Below, piece by piece: positions 44,401 through 54,485 of a DNA stretch of 64,000 nucleotides. The notes beneath the pieces were generated by a model. The model was not told the origin of the DNA, searched no databases, and saw only the letters and a program-made list of their open reading frames with translations. Within the stretch, counting starts at the first letter, position 1, and every line of letters starts with the position of its first letter. The translations under genes were made by a program, and so were the position numbers. This DNA is from Symbiodinium natans (taxonomy: Eukaryota > Sar > Dinophyceae > Suessiales > Symbiodiniaceae): positions 312,001 through 376,000 of the forward strand of contig CAJNDS010000480.1 of NCBI GenBank assembly GCA_905221605.1, read 5' to 3'.

Positions 44401-45022
44401 CAATAAGGAACCTATAAGGAGTTTTCCGTAGAAGCTGCTGTTACCAGCATCTCCGGTCCAAGGTCCACCGTTATCATGGCAGACCCGGGGCGTCGACGGG
44501 AGCAATTTCTAGGCAGGGTACTGCTAGTGCACGGACGCGACTGTGACAGTTTGTGTCAGGGCAGCCCAATGAAAGCGGAAATAGCATCAAAACACTTCCT
44601 ACAAGCGAGGACAGTTCTGCACGTTTCGACAACAGCTCTAACTCTTGTAAGGAGTGCAAGAGACTGTCGTGTTTCAGACAAAAGCGCCTCTTGACGAACA
44701 GCGAGTTTTTTCGCAAGAGCTGTCAGACAGTCAGCTTTAAAACGGATGCAGGAAGCGAGCCCGCCCAACCGAAGTGTGTCGCTTGAGAAGATGGAGTGTT
44801 GCAAAACCCGGGTTGTTGCTGTAGCCAAGCGCCCAGCACCGCGCCTAAGCAGTGCGCCGGTAGACCCTCCTTGGCTTCCAGGGTCAGTTAAGGCCCCATG
44901 CTGTGCGCCACACTCGGTGCCACACTGATTTGGAAGCTTCTTTATCAGTGTTTTAAATATCCGCAGGAGCACGCGCGCCCACGTTGAAACATGATGAGAC
45001 ATTGAGACCATATGCGTGAAAT

Positions 45023-45292
45023 GTGCTCACAGCCCTGAGTCACTTGCGAGGCGAGCTGCGCTCCGAGCTTGCACTGCGTTTGGACGCGGCCTCACTGAGT
45101 GAACAAGCAGGTAACCAGTTGTGCTCAGTCATGTTCGGGCTGCTGTGGCAAAAGAGGCGCAATCAGGTTCCCGACGTTATGTCAGATATACTCCAACATG
45201 CTATAGCCTGCAAGCAGTTTGCTCCTCTTACGGATCCGAGAAGGATGAGCGGCACTCGCACACTAGCGGTCTCGAGGCTGTCTGCACCTTGA
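45023..45292 (+). CDS. hypothetical ORF, 89 aa
   Basis: ATG-initiated frame beginning MLTALSHLRGELRSELALRL, then a helical stretch with LLWQKRRNQVPDVMSDILQH. The start loosely recalls the linker before cyclic-nucleotide-binding domains of ion channels (LPxxLRxEIALHL), but no binding domain follows, so this is only a suggestion. Confidence 0.3.
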   Translation: MLTALSHLRGELRSELALRLDAASLSEQAGNQLCSVMFGLLWQKRRNQVPDVMSDILQHAIACKQFAPLTDPRRMSGTRTLAVSRLSAP

Positions 45293-45404
45293 TCCTCCAT
45301 GGAGACTCCGAAGCTCCAAAGCGTCGATTACGCTGGGGACAACACCACGTAGGGAATGAGACAATTGAAAAATTCTCCGGCGATTTAAGCCCACAAAGGC
45401 AGCT

Positions 45405-45650
45405 GTGTCGAAGATCGCAGCTTCCAGCAAGCAGAGAGCCGCGACATTTTGCGACACTGCAGACGGATTGCAGGGGATTTCGCGGCTGCACCCGTCTGCA
45501 TGGTCTGCGCTCATCTTTTTCAAAGCTCTAGTCTACCCAGGCCCCTGTATGGCCTGTAGAGGGAACCCTTCTTCCAAGGAAGCCGGAAGGATGCCGCAGA
45601 TCCAGCCGGAGCTGGCGCACTTTCCCGAGCATGCGGCGCCCTCAGCGTAA
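45405..45650 (+). CDS. hypothetical ORF, 81 aa
   Basis: ATG-initiated frame beginning MSKIAASSKQRAATFCDTAD, with a more hydrophobic middle (SALIFFKALVYPG) and a CxxC pair. A minus-strand frame overlaps. No family is recognised. Confidence 0.25.
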   Translation: MSKIAASSKQRAATFCDTADGLQGISRLHPSAWSALIFFKALVYPGPCMACRGNPSSKEAGRMPQIQPELAHFPEHAAPSA

Positions 45651-45687
45651 GGCTGCTATCATGTTAGCATGGCATTGAGGCGTACAG

Positions 45688-46725
45688 ATGCAGTGCATGA
45701 CAGCAAGTGATGCAGTCGAGGTGATGGAATGGGTATCTGCAGAGGTCCCAATGGCTAGGAGCAACGGCAATGCTATGAAATCACAGTTGCCTTGTACATG
45801 GAAAGGTTCGCACCGCTTCCTCGCTCTTCTGCCAGGCTGGAAGTGCATCGGGGCTTGTGCTATTCTGCGAGGTCAGAGAAACTTGTGCTTGGCAGGCCCC
45901 TTTCGTGCTGGTGCTGAGGCAAACTCGACACAGCAAGGTGCCAGCAGTAGCTTCTTGTCTTGAGAAGAAGCCGTCTCCAGTCCCTTCATCCAGGAGCGAA
46001 TCTTTGAGATCGTCGATTAGCCGATACGCATCAAGGGAGGCGGAGTGGTGAGGATACATAATGCGGCCTTGCAGCAACGATGCGGAAAACCCGTCAAAGT
46101 TGCCTGACCACTCGGCGGCGCTGAAAAAGGTAAGTGAGGGCATGCTTGTGACGTCTGCCAGCTCCAGCGGCTACCAGCAGTTGCCCAGAAACGGTGCTGG
46201 CAGGGAACGGCTACGGGCCGAAGCAACCTACCCCAAGCCGACGGAGGCGGTCTGTGGAAGCATGTCATTTGTCAGGTCGTGAACAGCTGCTGCAGCACTG
46301 GATCAGATTGAACTCCTGCGAGGACATGAAACAGCTCATTTCCAAGGTCAGGCTGCCTGAGAACAGCAGAGTCAAGAAGCAGGCACGGTTGCCTCAATCT
46401 TGCATCCATCCACATCCCTTACATGGATCAGCAAACAGCGCCAGTTCAAAGCCAAGATGGCAAAGCAGCTCACTCTGATGAAGTACACATCAGAGGCTGA
46501 GGCACGCAAGTTCATCAGTTCCATCAGACGCCTAAAACTAACCTCGTACCAGCATCAGGGGTTCAGCGTTGCCACTCCTTGCAGGCTGCAAAGCAGGAGG
46601 AGATCGACCCCGAGCTGGTCAAGGATGGTCCATCTATGAAGGCACCTCGCCTGCATGATCACGCGTGCATATCAAGCTCGCTTGGCGCAGCATCCGCCAA
46701 CATTGCCCAGCTTCTTGCTGGTTGA
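45688..46725 (+). CDS. unrecognised multi-exon gene with clear terminal exon
   Basis: An exon near 46061-46129 ends SKLPDHSAALKK directly before GTAAGTGAG, a textbook donor. Further stretches follow: 46284-46385 (contains EDMKQLISKVRLPENSRVKK), 46440-46565 (contains KQLTLMKYTSEAEARKFISS) and a terminal exon from about 46585, after CTTGCAG, beginning AAKQEEIDPELVKDGPSMKA and ending IAQLLAG with TGA at 46723-46725. The basic, helix-rich content suggests a nucleic-acid-binding or coiled protein. A minus-strand frame (46143-45781) competes at the left end. Confidence 0.4.
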
Positions 46726-48000
46726 CACTCCATCACGCTACCCCCTACTGAACATGGCGAGGATATCATCGATGCCAGCCCTTGAGCGGGCACCTCAATA
46801 GCATCAACCAGAGTCGAGGAGTCGGGCGGGATGATCTTTTGAGTTATTGTGCAAGCTGCGGCCTTTGCTGCACGCAGTAACTTGCGCTGGGATGGCAGAC
46901 TGCGGGACCAGGACTTCTCACAACACTAGGCTGCTTTCGCGCTAGCGACCCGAGGCTTCCTTCATCGGGCCTCTCAAGTTGAGTATGTTGAGTTCCGTTG
47001 AGTACTCCCACCTCCCCCAGCCCACCCCCCTGGATGTGTTCTGAAAAGTTTTGCGGGACCCGGGGTCGCAACAGAAAATGAAGGCGCACGTTGTCGCGTT
47101 CAGGAGTGCTGCCTCTCTGTTCAGGTTGCCCAACACGGCACCCAAAGCCTCCGGAACTCTACCAGGCAAAGATCTCTGAATACCAGCTTCTGCCGGAAAC
47201 TGTTTTACTAGAACCCCCCCCAAAGTAGCATATCAGAGACCCTGGACAGCCAAACATGATGGAAATCGTTCATGAAACCAACCTGTTGGGTCCAAATCCC
47301 TGCCGATAACATATCTTCAGTTAAGACCCACATATCAAGAAACTCCTCAAGTCAACAGTAAGCTGCCTCTCTTGGGGAATGCTTCCTGCCAAAATACCAC
47401 GGCTTGTGAGCTTTCACGCGGAAATACTCGACGAGAGGAAGCGTCCACTTGCCCATTCCTTGTCAACTTGCAAGTTCTCCTATCTCTTGGCCCCTGAGTA
47501 CGCCAAGGCCAGTGCGGTATGCCCGCTTCATGTCCGCTCCTGCTGGGCTTTGGCATGGAAAAAGATGGAAAAAGCTCAGCCAGTATTGCTCCGATGTGCT
47601 CTGTGCAAGTGAAAGAGTGACTTGCGTCATTGGACAAAGCCCTTGAGCATCCTTGCTAATGAAGAGTACCTGCGACGCCCTGCCACACCCATGCAAACGA
47701 AAACGGCTCGTAGATGCTACCTCTCCCCCCTAATGACCCAATGTTCAACTCACACAAGCCGTTTGCGTACTTTCATCACTCACGCCTGGCGTCCAGCCAA
47801 ACCTGCTGGAGGAAGGTCGGGCTCATCTTGAGTTCGTGCAGGTGTCACTGGATGTCGGGGTCGCGCCCTTTCGCAGGTGCAATGCCGCTTCACAGCAGCC
47901 ATGTCTTTGCAAGTCCCGTGGCTGCACCGCGCAAGCTTAGAAAAGCGGAGGCTCTTTAAGCCAGCCAATTTCGAGGTCACATCGGCCATACTGGCAAGAC
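46726..48000. other. open frames on both strands, unassigned
   Basis: A plus frame at 47379-47612 and its minus counterpart (47637-47347) are both protein-like. Neither has a motif. Nothing else is seen. Confidence 0.3.
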
Positions 48001-48119
48001 AACGCTAGCGTATCAAATGTGGGCGCCTTATTGCTTCTGTCGTCTTTGTCCTCTTGCACATGTTTGGGCCTTTGTGGGGCTTTGTGGGGCATTCGGGCAT
48101 CGCTGGTCATATAGCAGGT

Positions 48120-48268
48120 CCACTTTCTATGCCAGTAAGCATCCGGATGCCCGAGCAGGAATCTCAGCGACGAAAAGCTACTTTCGTGTTCTCAGTGCAT
48201 CCAGCACTCAGGTTCTGATAATGGACCTCGCAGAAGAAGGTGCCGCTGAGCTTACAGTTTCAGACTGA
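48120..48268 (+). CDS. possible terminal exon, unrecognised
   Basis: The frame encodes ATKSYFRVLSASSTQVLIMD and ends EEGAAELTVSD with a stop at 48268. The composition is natural. Upstream partners are unknown. Confidence 0.25.
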
Positions 48269-48377
48269 CGCGTCGGACTGGCAGCCTCAGAAGCCCGTCA
48301 GTGACGACATGTGATTGCGATGCCACGTCCAGCCAAGCCAACTGAGCTTGGGATTCTCTTAGGACCTCACAAAGCGA

Positions 48378-50067
48378 CTACTCGGTGGAGTGGATGCAGC
48401 CGGCCGCAAGGTGGGCCCCAAATTGATTCCGTAGATTCGCGCAGGAGTTCAGGCAAGGGCTGCTGATGCAACTCACAGGTCGAGTCGCTGCGCGGCGCTT
48501 GGATGGAAAGGGGGCTGTTACACTGTTTTTGGTGGGTCCTGCACTCATTTTGCCTTGGATTGCTCGCGCGAAGGTTTGGAGGAGTCTTTCGGCTCCTCCA
48601 GGCCGCAGCATTTGCCTCAGACTCACTCTGTCGCCCATGGCTTCAAGCAAGAAGGTTCGCAAGAGGGGCAGAGGGAAACCAACATGCTTTCCGGTGACAT
48701 GCATGTTGTCCGGTGCTTGTGTCAGAGTTGAACTTGGAATCTTCTGCTAGAACATGATGAGCAAGCTCTGAGGAGAAGAGGCCTTCAGGGCTGACCAGCT
48801 GGCTCTGGTCCTCGACTTTTGACGTTGCGCGCTCGGTCAGGAGAGCATCACAGAACGTGTAGTCCGATCCCCGAAACTCCAAATCATTCCGCTTGAGGCA
48901 GCGCTCGTTTTGCAGAAAGTTCCTACTCAGGTTATGGAGCATGCAGTCTGTCTGAAAGAGCACAACCCTGCAGTACGGCCCTCTGGCACCCGAAGAGCAA
49001 TGTGAGACCCTTCAGCTGTTTCGATGAATGCCTTTTGGACAATTTGGACATGTCTTGGCTTCAGCTCCCTGACAACCTCTACCTCATTTCGAGTGGCGCT
49101 TGGCTACCGCCTTAGCAGTATATGTCGTGCTGTCAGTGCGGTCTTCCCATTCTTAATTGCTTGCATTTTGGGATGTTCCCCGTTCCCCCTTTGGGATGAT
49201 GGAAGGGGGTACTATAATCCCTATGAAGGAGCTGTTAGTATAAGGGGGAACATCCCAACTTATATTGATTTAGGCCGCGGACAGAGGCTCCCATGAGCGA
49301 CGATGCCGGCAGCTAAGCTGGCAGCTCTTCACGTCTCCAGTCTCGGTGACGAACCCTTAGGTGAGAAAGCAAGTTTGCGAGAGAATACGGGACTCCCTCA
49401 CCAAGCACGCCGGGCTTGTTGCACATTCTTTCGACTCCTGATGAATCTTGGAAAACCCGGGCCAGGTCCACAGAAACTTGGAAGTTGCTCCTTCTCGGCA
49501 AGCTGGCAACTGCAGTAGCTGCCACAACTCCTGCCACCGGTAGCACAAGTAGATGGTACTTCCCAAGGCTGGCTGTTGCAAGTGCTTAGTGTAAGGTTGC
49601 ATAGGCGCAGAGACGCGCAGGGCAGGGTTGCTCCGACCTGTTCGGCTCAGGTTCTGCGACACGGACGGTGACCGACGACCCTCGCCCTGCACTGAGAAGT
49701 GTCCCACAGCACCTGATTGAATGGTCCATCTATGCGCCTTGCCCATGCCAGTCTTCTTGAGCCATCAGGTTCTGGAATGTTGATCACTTCCCTTCAGAAC
49801 TGGACGATCTAGCAGTAGTAGCATGTCACGAGATAGCACCATGATGTCACAAGTGTGGCAAAGGCCATACACGATGTTGGCGTATGGCCTCTGCGATGAG
49901 GACATGCACATGTTTTCGCAGAGCATGCTCTTGTTTAAGATGGGTTTCCGTGTTTTCCTTGGTGAGTTGTAGCAGGCCATCGTGCCACTCCACCTGAACA
50001 AAGGCGATCTGGTTCTTCCCTCAGATCTACAACCTTCAACAGCCCTCACAGGGGGGGTTTCCGACAT
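48378..50067 (-). CDS. unrecognised multi-exon gene, minus strand
   Basis: From the right: an ATG at 50067 begins MSETPPVRAVEGCRSEGRTR and runs to about 49770, containing PYANIVYGLCHTCDIMVLSR. A second stretch at about 49546-49313 contains SNFQVSVDLARVFQDSSGVE. A third, from an acceptor-like CTGAAG near 49012 down to 48650, contains CRVVLFQTDCMLHNLSRNFL and FRGSDYTFCDALLTERA. A fourth (48704-48378) contains LRTFLLEAMGDRVSLRQMLR. The first and third pieces have no good rival on the other strand. The inverted-repeat element at 49168-49258 would lie in an intron. No family is recognised. Confidence 0.38.
49168..49258. mobile_element. 91-bp element with 14-bp perfect terminal inverted repeats
   Basis: TTGGGATGTTCCCC at 49168-49181 is the exact reverse complement of GGGGAACATCCCAA at 49245-49258. 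The 63-bp interior is not coding and repeats the CCCCCTTTGGG and GGGGGTA themes. A target-site duplication is not obvious. It fits a tiny MITE-like element or a foldback, and could form a hairpin. Confidence 0.55.
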
Positions 50068-50157
50068 GAGGGGGTACCCTTACTGGGATCCGTATTCTAA
50101 GGGGATCTAGTAGTCTAGGGTCCACTCTGGGGTCCCCTATTTTCGTAAGCCCTCACA

Positions 50158-50355
50158 TAGGAAGTTGCCAGAGTCTTGACTTCTTCCGAGGACAGGACTG
50201 AAACCATGCTGGGGGTTGCGGACCTGGTCGATGGGGCTATCGTGCTTTATGGCGAGGCTGGGAGAGAGCCCTGCGTTCCCAGCTGTTTTCTGGCGAAGGT
50301 CATGCACGAGCTGAGAGAGCGAGGAGAAATCAGGACTCAGGCACCAATCATCTGA
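50158..50355 (+). CDS. possible exon or small ORF, unrecognised
   Basis: After CACATAG near 50159 an open frame runs to TGA at 50353-50355, containing TETMLGVADLVDGAIVLYGE and KVMHELRERGEIRTQAPII. An internal ATG lies at 50205. The composition is strongly natural. It could be the exon before the next ORF. Confidence 0.35.
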
Positions 50356-50448
50356 ACTACTCGACCTGTTGACGGGTTTCTGCGCTTCAGAGTTGTAGCA
50401 TTGATTTGTGTCACCGGCCGCTGACCTGCATCAGGTTCTCTTCATCGT

Positions 50449-50766
50449 TTGGAATTTCGTCAAGGTCCTGAAGGAGTCCCAAAGCTACTCGCCCTGCCGC
50501 ACCTTGTAGCCTGCCGATCATTACATGAGCACTTCATGACACTTCAAGATGTCAAATCCTTGCACACCGCAAGTGTGAAAGAGTTGACTTCGGAAACGAG
50601 CTGTCTTCAAGTCATCAGTTTTGCGGGAATGTGGGAGGACGATCCTGTAGAGTACAACGGGATGATGCTGCCATTCACTCCCACAAAGGCGTCGCTCGTT
50701 CATTCCATGGCCACATGCACAATTCGAGCGTTGGAATATGAGATTACTTGGTTACCAGATGATTAG
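50449..50766 (+). CDS. hypothetical ORF, 105 aa
   Basis: ATG-initiated frame containing SLHEHFMTLQDVKSLHTASV, SFAGMWEDDPVEYNGMMLPF and ending ITWLPDD. Natural composition with mixed alpha/beta character. No family is recognised; it may share a gene with the stretch at 50158-50355. Confidence 0.38.
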   Translation: MEFRQGPEGVPKLLALPHLVACRSLHEHFMTLQDVKSLHTASVKELTSETSCLQVISFAGMWEDDPVEYNGMMLPFTPTKASLVHSMATCTIRALEYEITWLPDD

Positions 50767-51129
50767 ACTTTTGGGTGCTTAGATTTTTGGGTTAGTTTCT
50801 TCCCACTGCTTGAGTATTTACAATGGTATTCTATAGTGGTTACATAGAGTCTAATATATTGTATTGCTATGTTACTCTTCGAATATCTTGTTGATTTTTG
50901 TGCAGGTGTGCATGGACATCTTGGAGTCCTGCAACCGTCGGCTGTACGGCAGCGCCACGGACCGATTTTGATTCAAAGCCTTCAACACTGCTTCCAGCAG
51001 GTAGCAAGGGGTTTGTTGTAATTGAATTTGTATATGTTTGCTGACTCTTGTGACCTTTACGTACGCATACTGCACTACTCTTGTGAGTCCGGAAGGATGC
51101 ACTGGAACCCATGTCATGCTTGACGGATG

Positions 51130-51600
51130 CCCGAACCCTCGTAAATGTAGGAGCGTGACATCTGTTTTGGCTGGGAAGCCTGTCGGGTTGATGTGGGGTG
51201 CGAGGGCCAGAACCCCTAAACGAGATGTTGGGTCGCGAGCCCGGAACCCTAAAATGAGATGTTGGCAAGGCGCCCTCAAGCTTGAAGAGACATGTGCCGA
51301 AACTTTAGTATGAGATGTGGAGTGGCAAGCTTTGTTCGAGCATCTCATCCAAGGCAGGTCACACAGGCTCAGACTCTTAAATATGTATTTCTGCTGCTGC
51401 CAAAAGGAAGATGTTGGGTGGCAAACCTATAAAACGGGAAAAGATGATGGGTGGCAAGCCCGTAGCCCTAGATTGGCACAACCCTGAAAGGAGTTGTCGC
51501 GTGGCAAACCCGAAGCACCCTAACCGTAGATGATATTGGCTGAGAAGCCTGTACGGTTGATGTGAACGACAAGCCCCTAACCCTAAAAGGAAACATGGTG
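51130..51600 (+). repeat. degenerate minisatellite carrying telomere-like units
   Basis: Units of roughly 30-40 bp combine GTTGGGTGGCAAGCCCG with AACCCTAAAA-GAGAT, for example near 51205, 51240, 51410, 51450, 51490 and 51565. A longer motif, GGCTGAGAAGCCTGT then GGTTGATGTG, occurs at both ends (about 51169 and 51537). CCCTAAA-like cores suggest an origin in telomere sequence. Confidence 0.75.
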
Positions 51601-51714
51601 TTCCGGTGCATCCCTCTACCGGATCCAAAAAGATGTTGCAACTAAGTATTTTGATCGAAAAGAGTGACAATCACAAGTTTGTAAATTCAACCAAGTACAT
51701 TCAGCGTGCTTTCT

Positions 51715-52376
51715 CGAATGGCACTGCAGGAGCTCGCGGGGCTCTTTGTGCACGCCGGCGAGTCAGAGGTGCCGTGTCCCGCATGTCAGGTTCTACCATC
51801 CGTCTTCAACTTGTTGTTTCTGCTTGCTTCGCCCTGGTGCGCAGGCAGACTTCATCAAGAGTTCTACAGCAGTGCTGAGGGTTCTGGCAGACAACGTACC
51901 TTGTCACATTGTCGGCACCGAGCTGCTAAGCGCGCATGACGCGCATGTCACGTATGTTTGAAACGCTTTGCAAGGTGCTGAGGCCATCTGAGGAGCTCGG
52001 TGTGCCTGTAGTGGCGACCTAAGCGCCCAAGCCAGGCAAAGCCAGGGCAGATTGCTGAGCCGATCTTGGGCGTGCAAGCTCCCGAGGTGGAGATGGTGAA
52101 CAGACTCGCCGAAAGTGGCAAGAAGACCATGAAGCAGGGAGCTTCGAAGGGAGTTAAGAACTTAATATGCGTTGATGATCCCCGCCCAAAATGCAAGAAC
52201 CGTTGAGCGCAGGTTCCAGAGTGGGGATATTGCCTACGACACGAAGGCCTGGTGGCCTCAAAACATGCGGATGCACACAGCGAGCACAGTTCCAGCAGTT
52301 TCGAACTGAGGGTGAGACCATCTCGAATGTCATGGATGGCCTGAAGCAGCTCGAAGAGAAGTTCGAGGCGAGATGA
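51715..52376 (+). CDS. unrecognised gene with 55-bp intron and coiled tail
   Basis: Exon 51715-51789 begins MALQELAGLFVHAGESEVPC and ends in CPAC then Gln. A 55-bp intron, 51790-51844, starts GT and ends AG. The next exon continues in phase with ADFIKSSTAVLRVLADNVPC and ends near LLSAHDAHV. A stretch near 52025-52205 contains IAEPILGVQAPEVEMVNRLA and a Lys-rich end, and a terminal exon closes with GETISNVMDGLKQLEEKFEA and TGA at 52374-52376, a probable coiled coil. The last pieces may include a separate gene. The CPAC pair could bind zinc. No family is recognised. Confidence 0.45.
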
Positions 52377-52965
52377 ACTTCAGCTATTGTGGAGCAGAGA
52401 GACGATGCAGTCTGTGCTGCAAGGCCATGGCCCTTGGCTGAATCCGCTGCCTTGTAATGATACCGTGGAGTCCTTGGAACCGTAGAAGCTGTGTCATCTG
52501 TGTTTGTCGTGTGCTCCATCCTGTTCATTTGACCACATTTGACCATCACAAGAGTCACGCCCGTTTTGTGAAGCATTCAAGCCATAGGCAGGTTTGTGCA
52601 AATTCTGTAAGGACGTGTCGTTGCGCGAACTGTTTTGGCGCACTTTCGCTGCCTTATAATACTTCTTGCGTGGAGCCTTTAGAACATTAGAGGTCGTGTT
52701 CCCCGTGCGTTCCGTCCTGTTTCGAAAGACACGGCAATGCCGCGGTAAGAGGCTCGCAGAAAGAAACAAGATCTGCTTGCAGAAGTTCCCTGCCAAAATG
52801 TCCAGCTCTGCAGTTGGCCTCAGAGCTTCATGACTTCGTATGCAGTGAGGACTTGTGACTCCTCGACGAAGCTGAACCGCGGCTGCCCTGAGAGCAGAGG
52901 CTGAAAGACATAGCAAGAACAGAGCTGGTCTTTGGCCCAATAGTCTCTGCAAGTCAGGGTCGGAC

Positions 52966-53781
52966 ATGCCAGGCCCTGTGGATGTCGCATTCAGCCCCAA
53001 TCTGTACAGCCAGTTCTTCTGCTTCGGCGGTGATGAACGCCACATCTTTTATTCGAAGGAGTTCACCTGAAGGGTACACCTCGATTGAAAAAGACCGCGA
53101 GTCAAGCCTCCGGCCCCCCCCCCCCCCTTACACCCACCCAACCCCCTGCAGCGTACATGGCGTACATGACACGTGCAGTGGAGGCATTCGCTGCAGACAC
53201 CTTTCGGCTCCCAGCTTTGTGTTCAGGTTTCGGTGACTCCGCCCAAAGTGGCTCAAATGGAGTGCTGCAAAAAAGCAGCAACCAAAGATGAGTCTCAGGA
53301 ATTTGCTCCGGGAAAAGCTGAAGCCAGCCCCATTAGAGTCAGAGTCATTTGTGAGCTGCCATGGCATACTCGCGAGTGGCCTGGAGATTCCATGCTGGCA
53401 ATGCTTGTGAAGAACGACTCTCAGGAGAGGACCTTTTCATGTCCGCTTTGCAAGTCGGAGACCTACGGTTGGCACAACAGGGCCTACATCAACGACTACC
53501 AGCCACACGACGAGCTCAATGTGTACATCTACAGGGAAGACACTGGTGGTATCGAAGGAGGATACATCGAGAAGATTCCTATTCCGGACGGCACAATCCA
53601 GGAGTCGTTGACAGCTGAGCTGATGGGTGCTGATGGTGACAGGCATGATGTGATGGTTGTATGTAGTGTGAAGATTAAGTTCAGCGGGAACGAATGGATG
53701 CGCGAGATCAGCGCATATGCACAGCTGATGGACAAGGGAGCTGAGCTGCATGTTCCCGGCAGTCCCGAGCTGGAGGAGTGA
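52966..53781 (+). CDS. C2-like domain protein, two exons
   Basis: An ATG at 52966 begins MPGPVDVAFSPNLYSQFFCF and continues GGDERHIFYSK. The second exon starts at 53227 after TTGTGTTCAG with VSVTPPKVAQMECCKKAAT and runs to the stop at 53779-53781. A GA-start intron 53059-53226 would keep phase. Exon 2 reads like a C2 beta sandwich: IRVRVICELPW, then SETYGWHNRAYINDYQPHDE, LNVYIYRED and GGYIEKIPIPDG, matching the usual C2 order of strand, P-W-N-like turn, LxVxVxD and closing strand. The calcium-binding acidic loops are not clearly present, so a membrane or protein-binding role without calcium is possible. The total is about 215 residues. Confidence 0.6.
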
Positions 53782-54319
53782 CAACCAGGTCAATTTGTGA
53801 AATTTTACAAGGCGTGGGCCCGGTTCAGTAAAATGCTCAGCAGATTTTTGGGGGGAGCTCTTCTTCTCAGGCAGTTTAAGGGTTTCTTCTTTGGAGCCGA
53901 AGGCGAGACTTATGGGCTCTGGAAGCCAGTGGACTCACCGATCCCCTGCTACAACATGTGAATCTTTTACACAGACTTTAAAGTAAACAGCAGGGTGCAG
54001 GAGGCCAAGCTTCGCCATTTCTCACCTACCTGTCTGGAGAATGCTTCTGCCCGCGTTGGCGGCGTCTGAAGATACATTTCCAGCGCAACCGAGCAGTTCA
54101 TATGGCCATGAGCTGAAACAAGCTACTGCAAGTGGTTCTCGCAGCTGCTTGGATGCTTGGGCCGTTTCAACACAGTGCTTGGAGGCGCAGTCCCTTCACT
54201 CACTGCCTCCATCGTTGTCTTTTGCGGCTAGCTACTCGGTATTCCCTCAAACAGTGCACCTTGACCCATCATGAAACTCATATCGGGCACGTGTTGGATC
54301 GTACAATCGATCGTGTCGT

Positions 54320-54425
54320 AAGCGCTGAAACTTTTGTCCCTCATTCGCAGAGAGCAATGGCTACCCTTTCTGCGACTTTGGCTGAGTCTGCAAATCATGG
54401 CATTGACCTGCAGCCTGCTTGCATT
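54320..54425 (+). CDS. possible 5' exon of the loading-module gene
   Basis: A frame ending at 54428 contains AMATLSATLAESANHGIDLQ, placed just before the first clear domain of the polyketide-type gene. Its role is unproven. Confidence 0.25.
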
Positions 54426-54485
54426 TAGAAAAATCACACTAATCTTGCCAGGAATCAAGGGTTCAGTACAATCTCGGATGGATCT

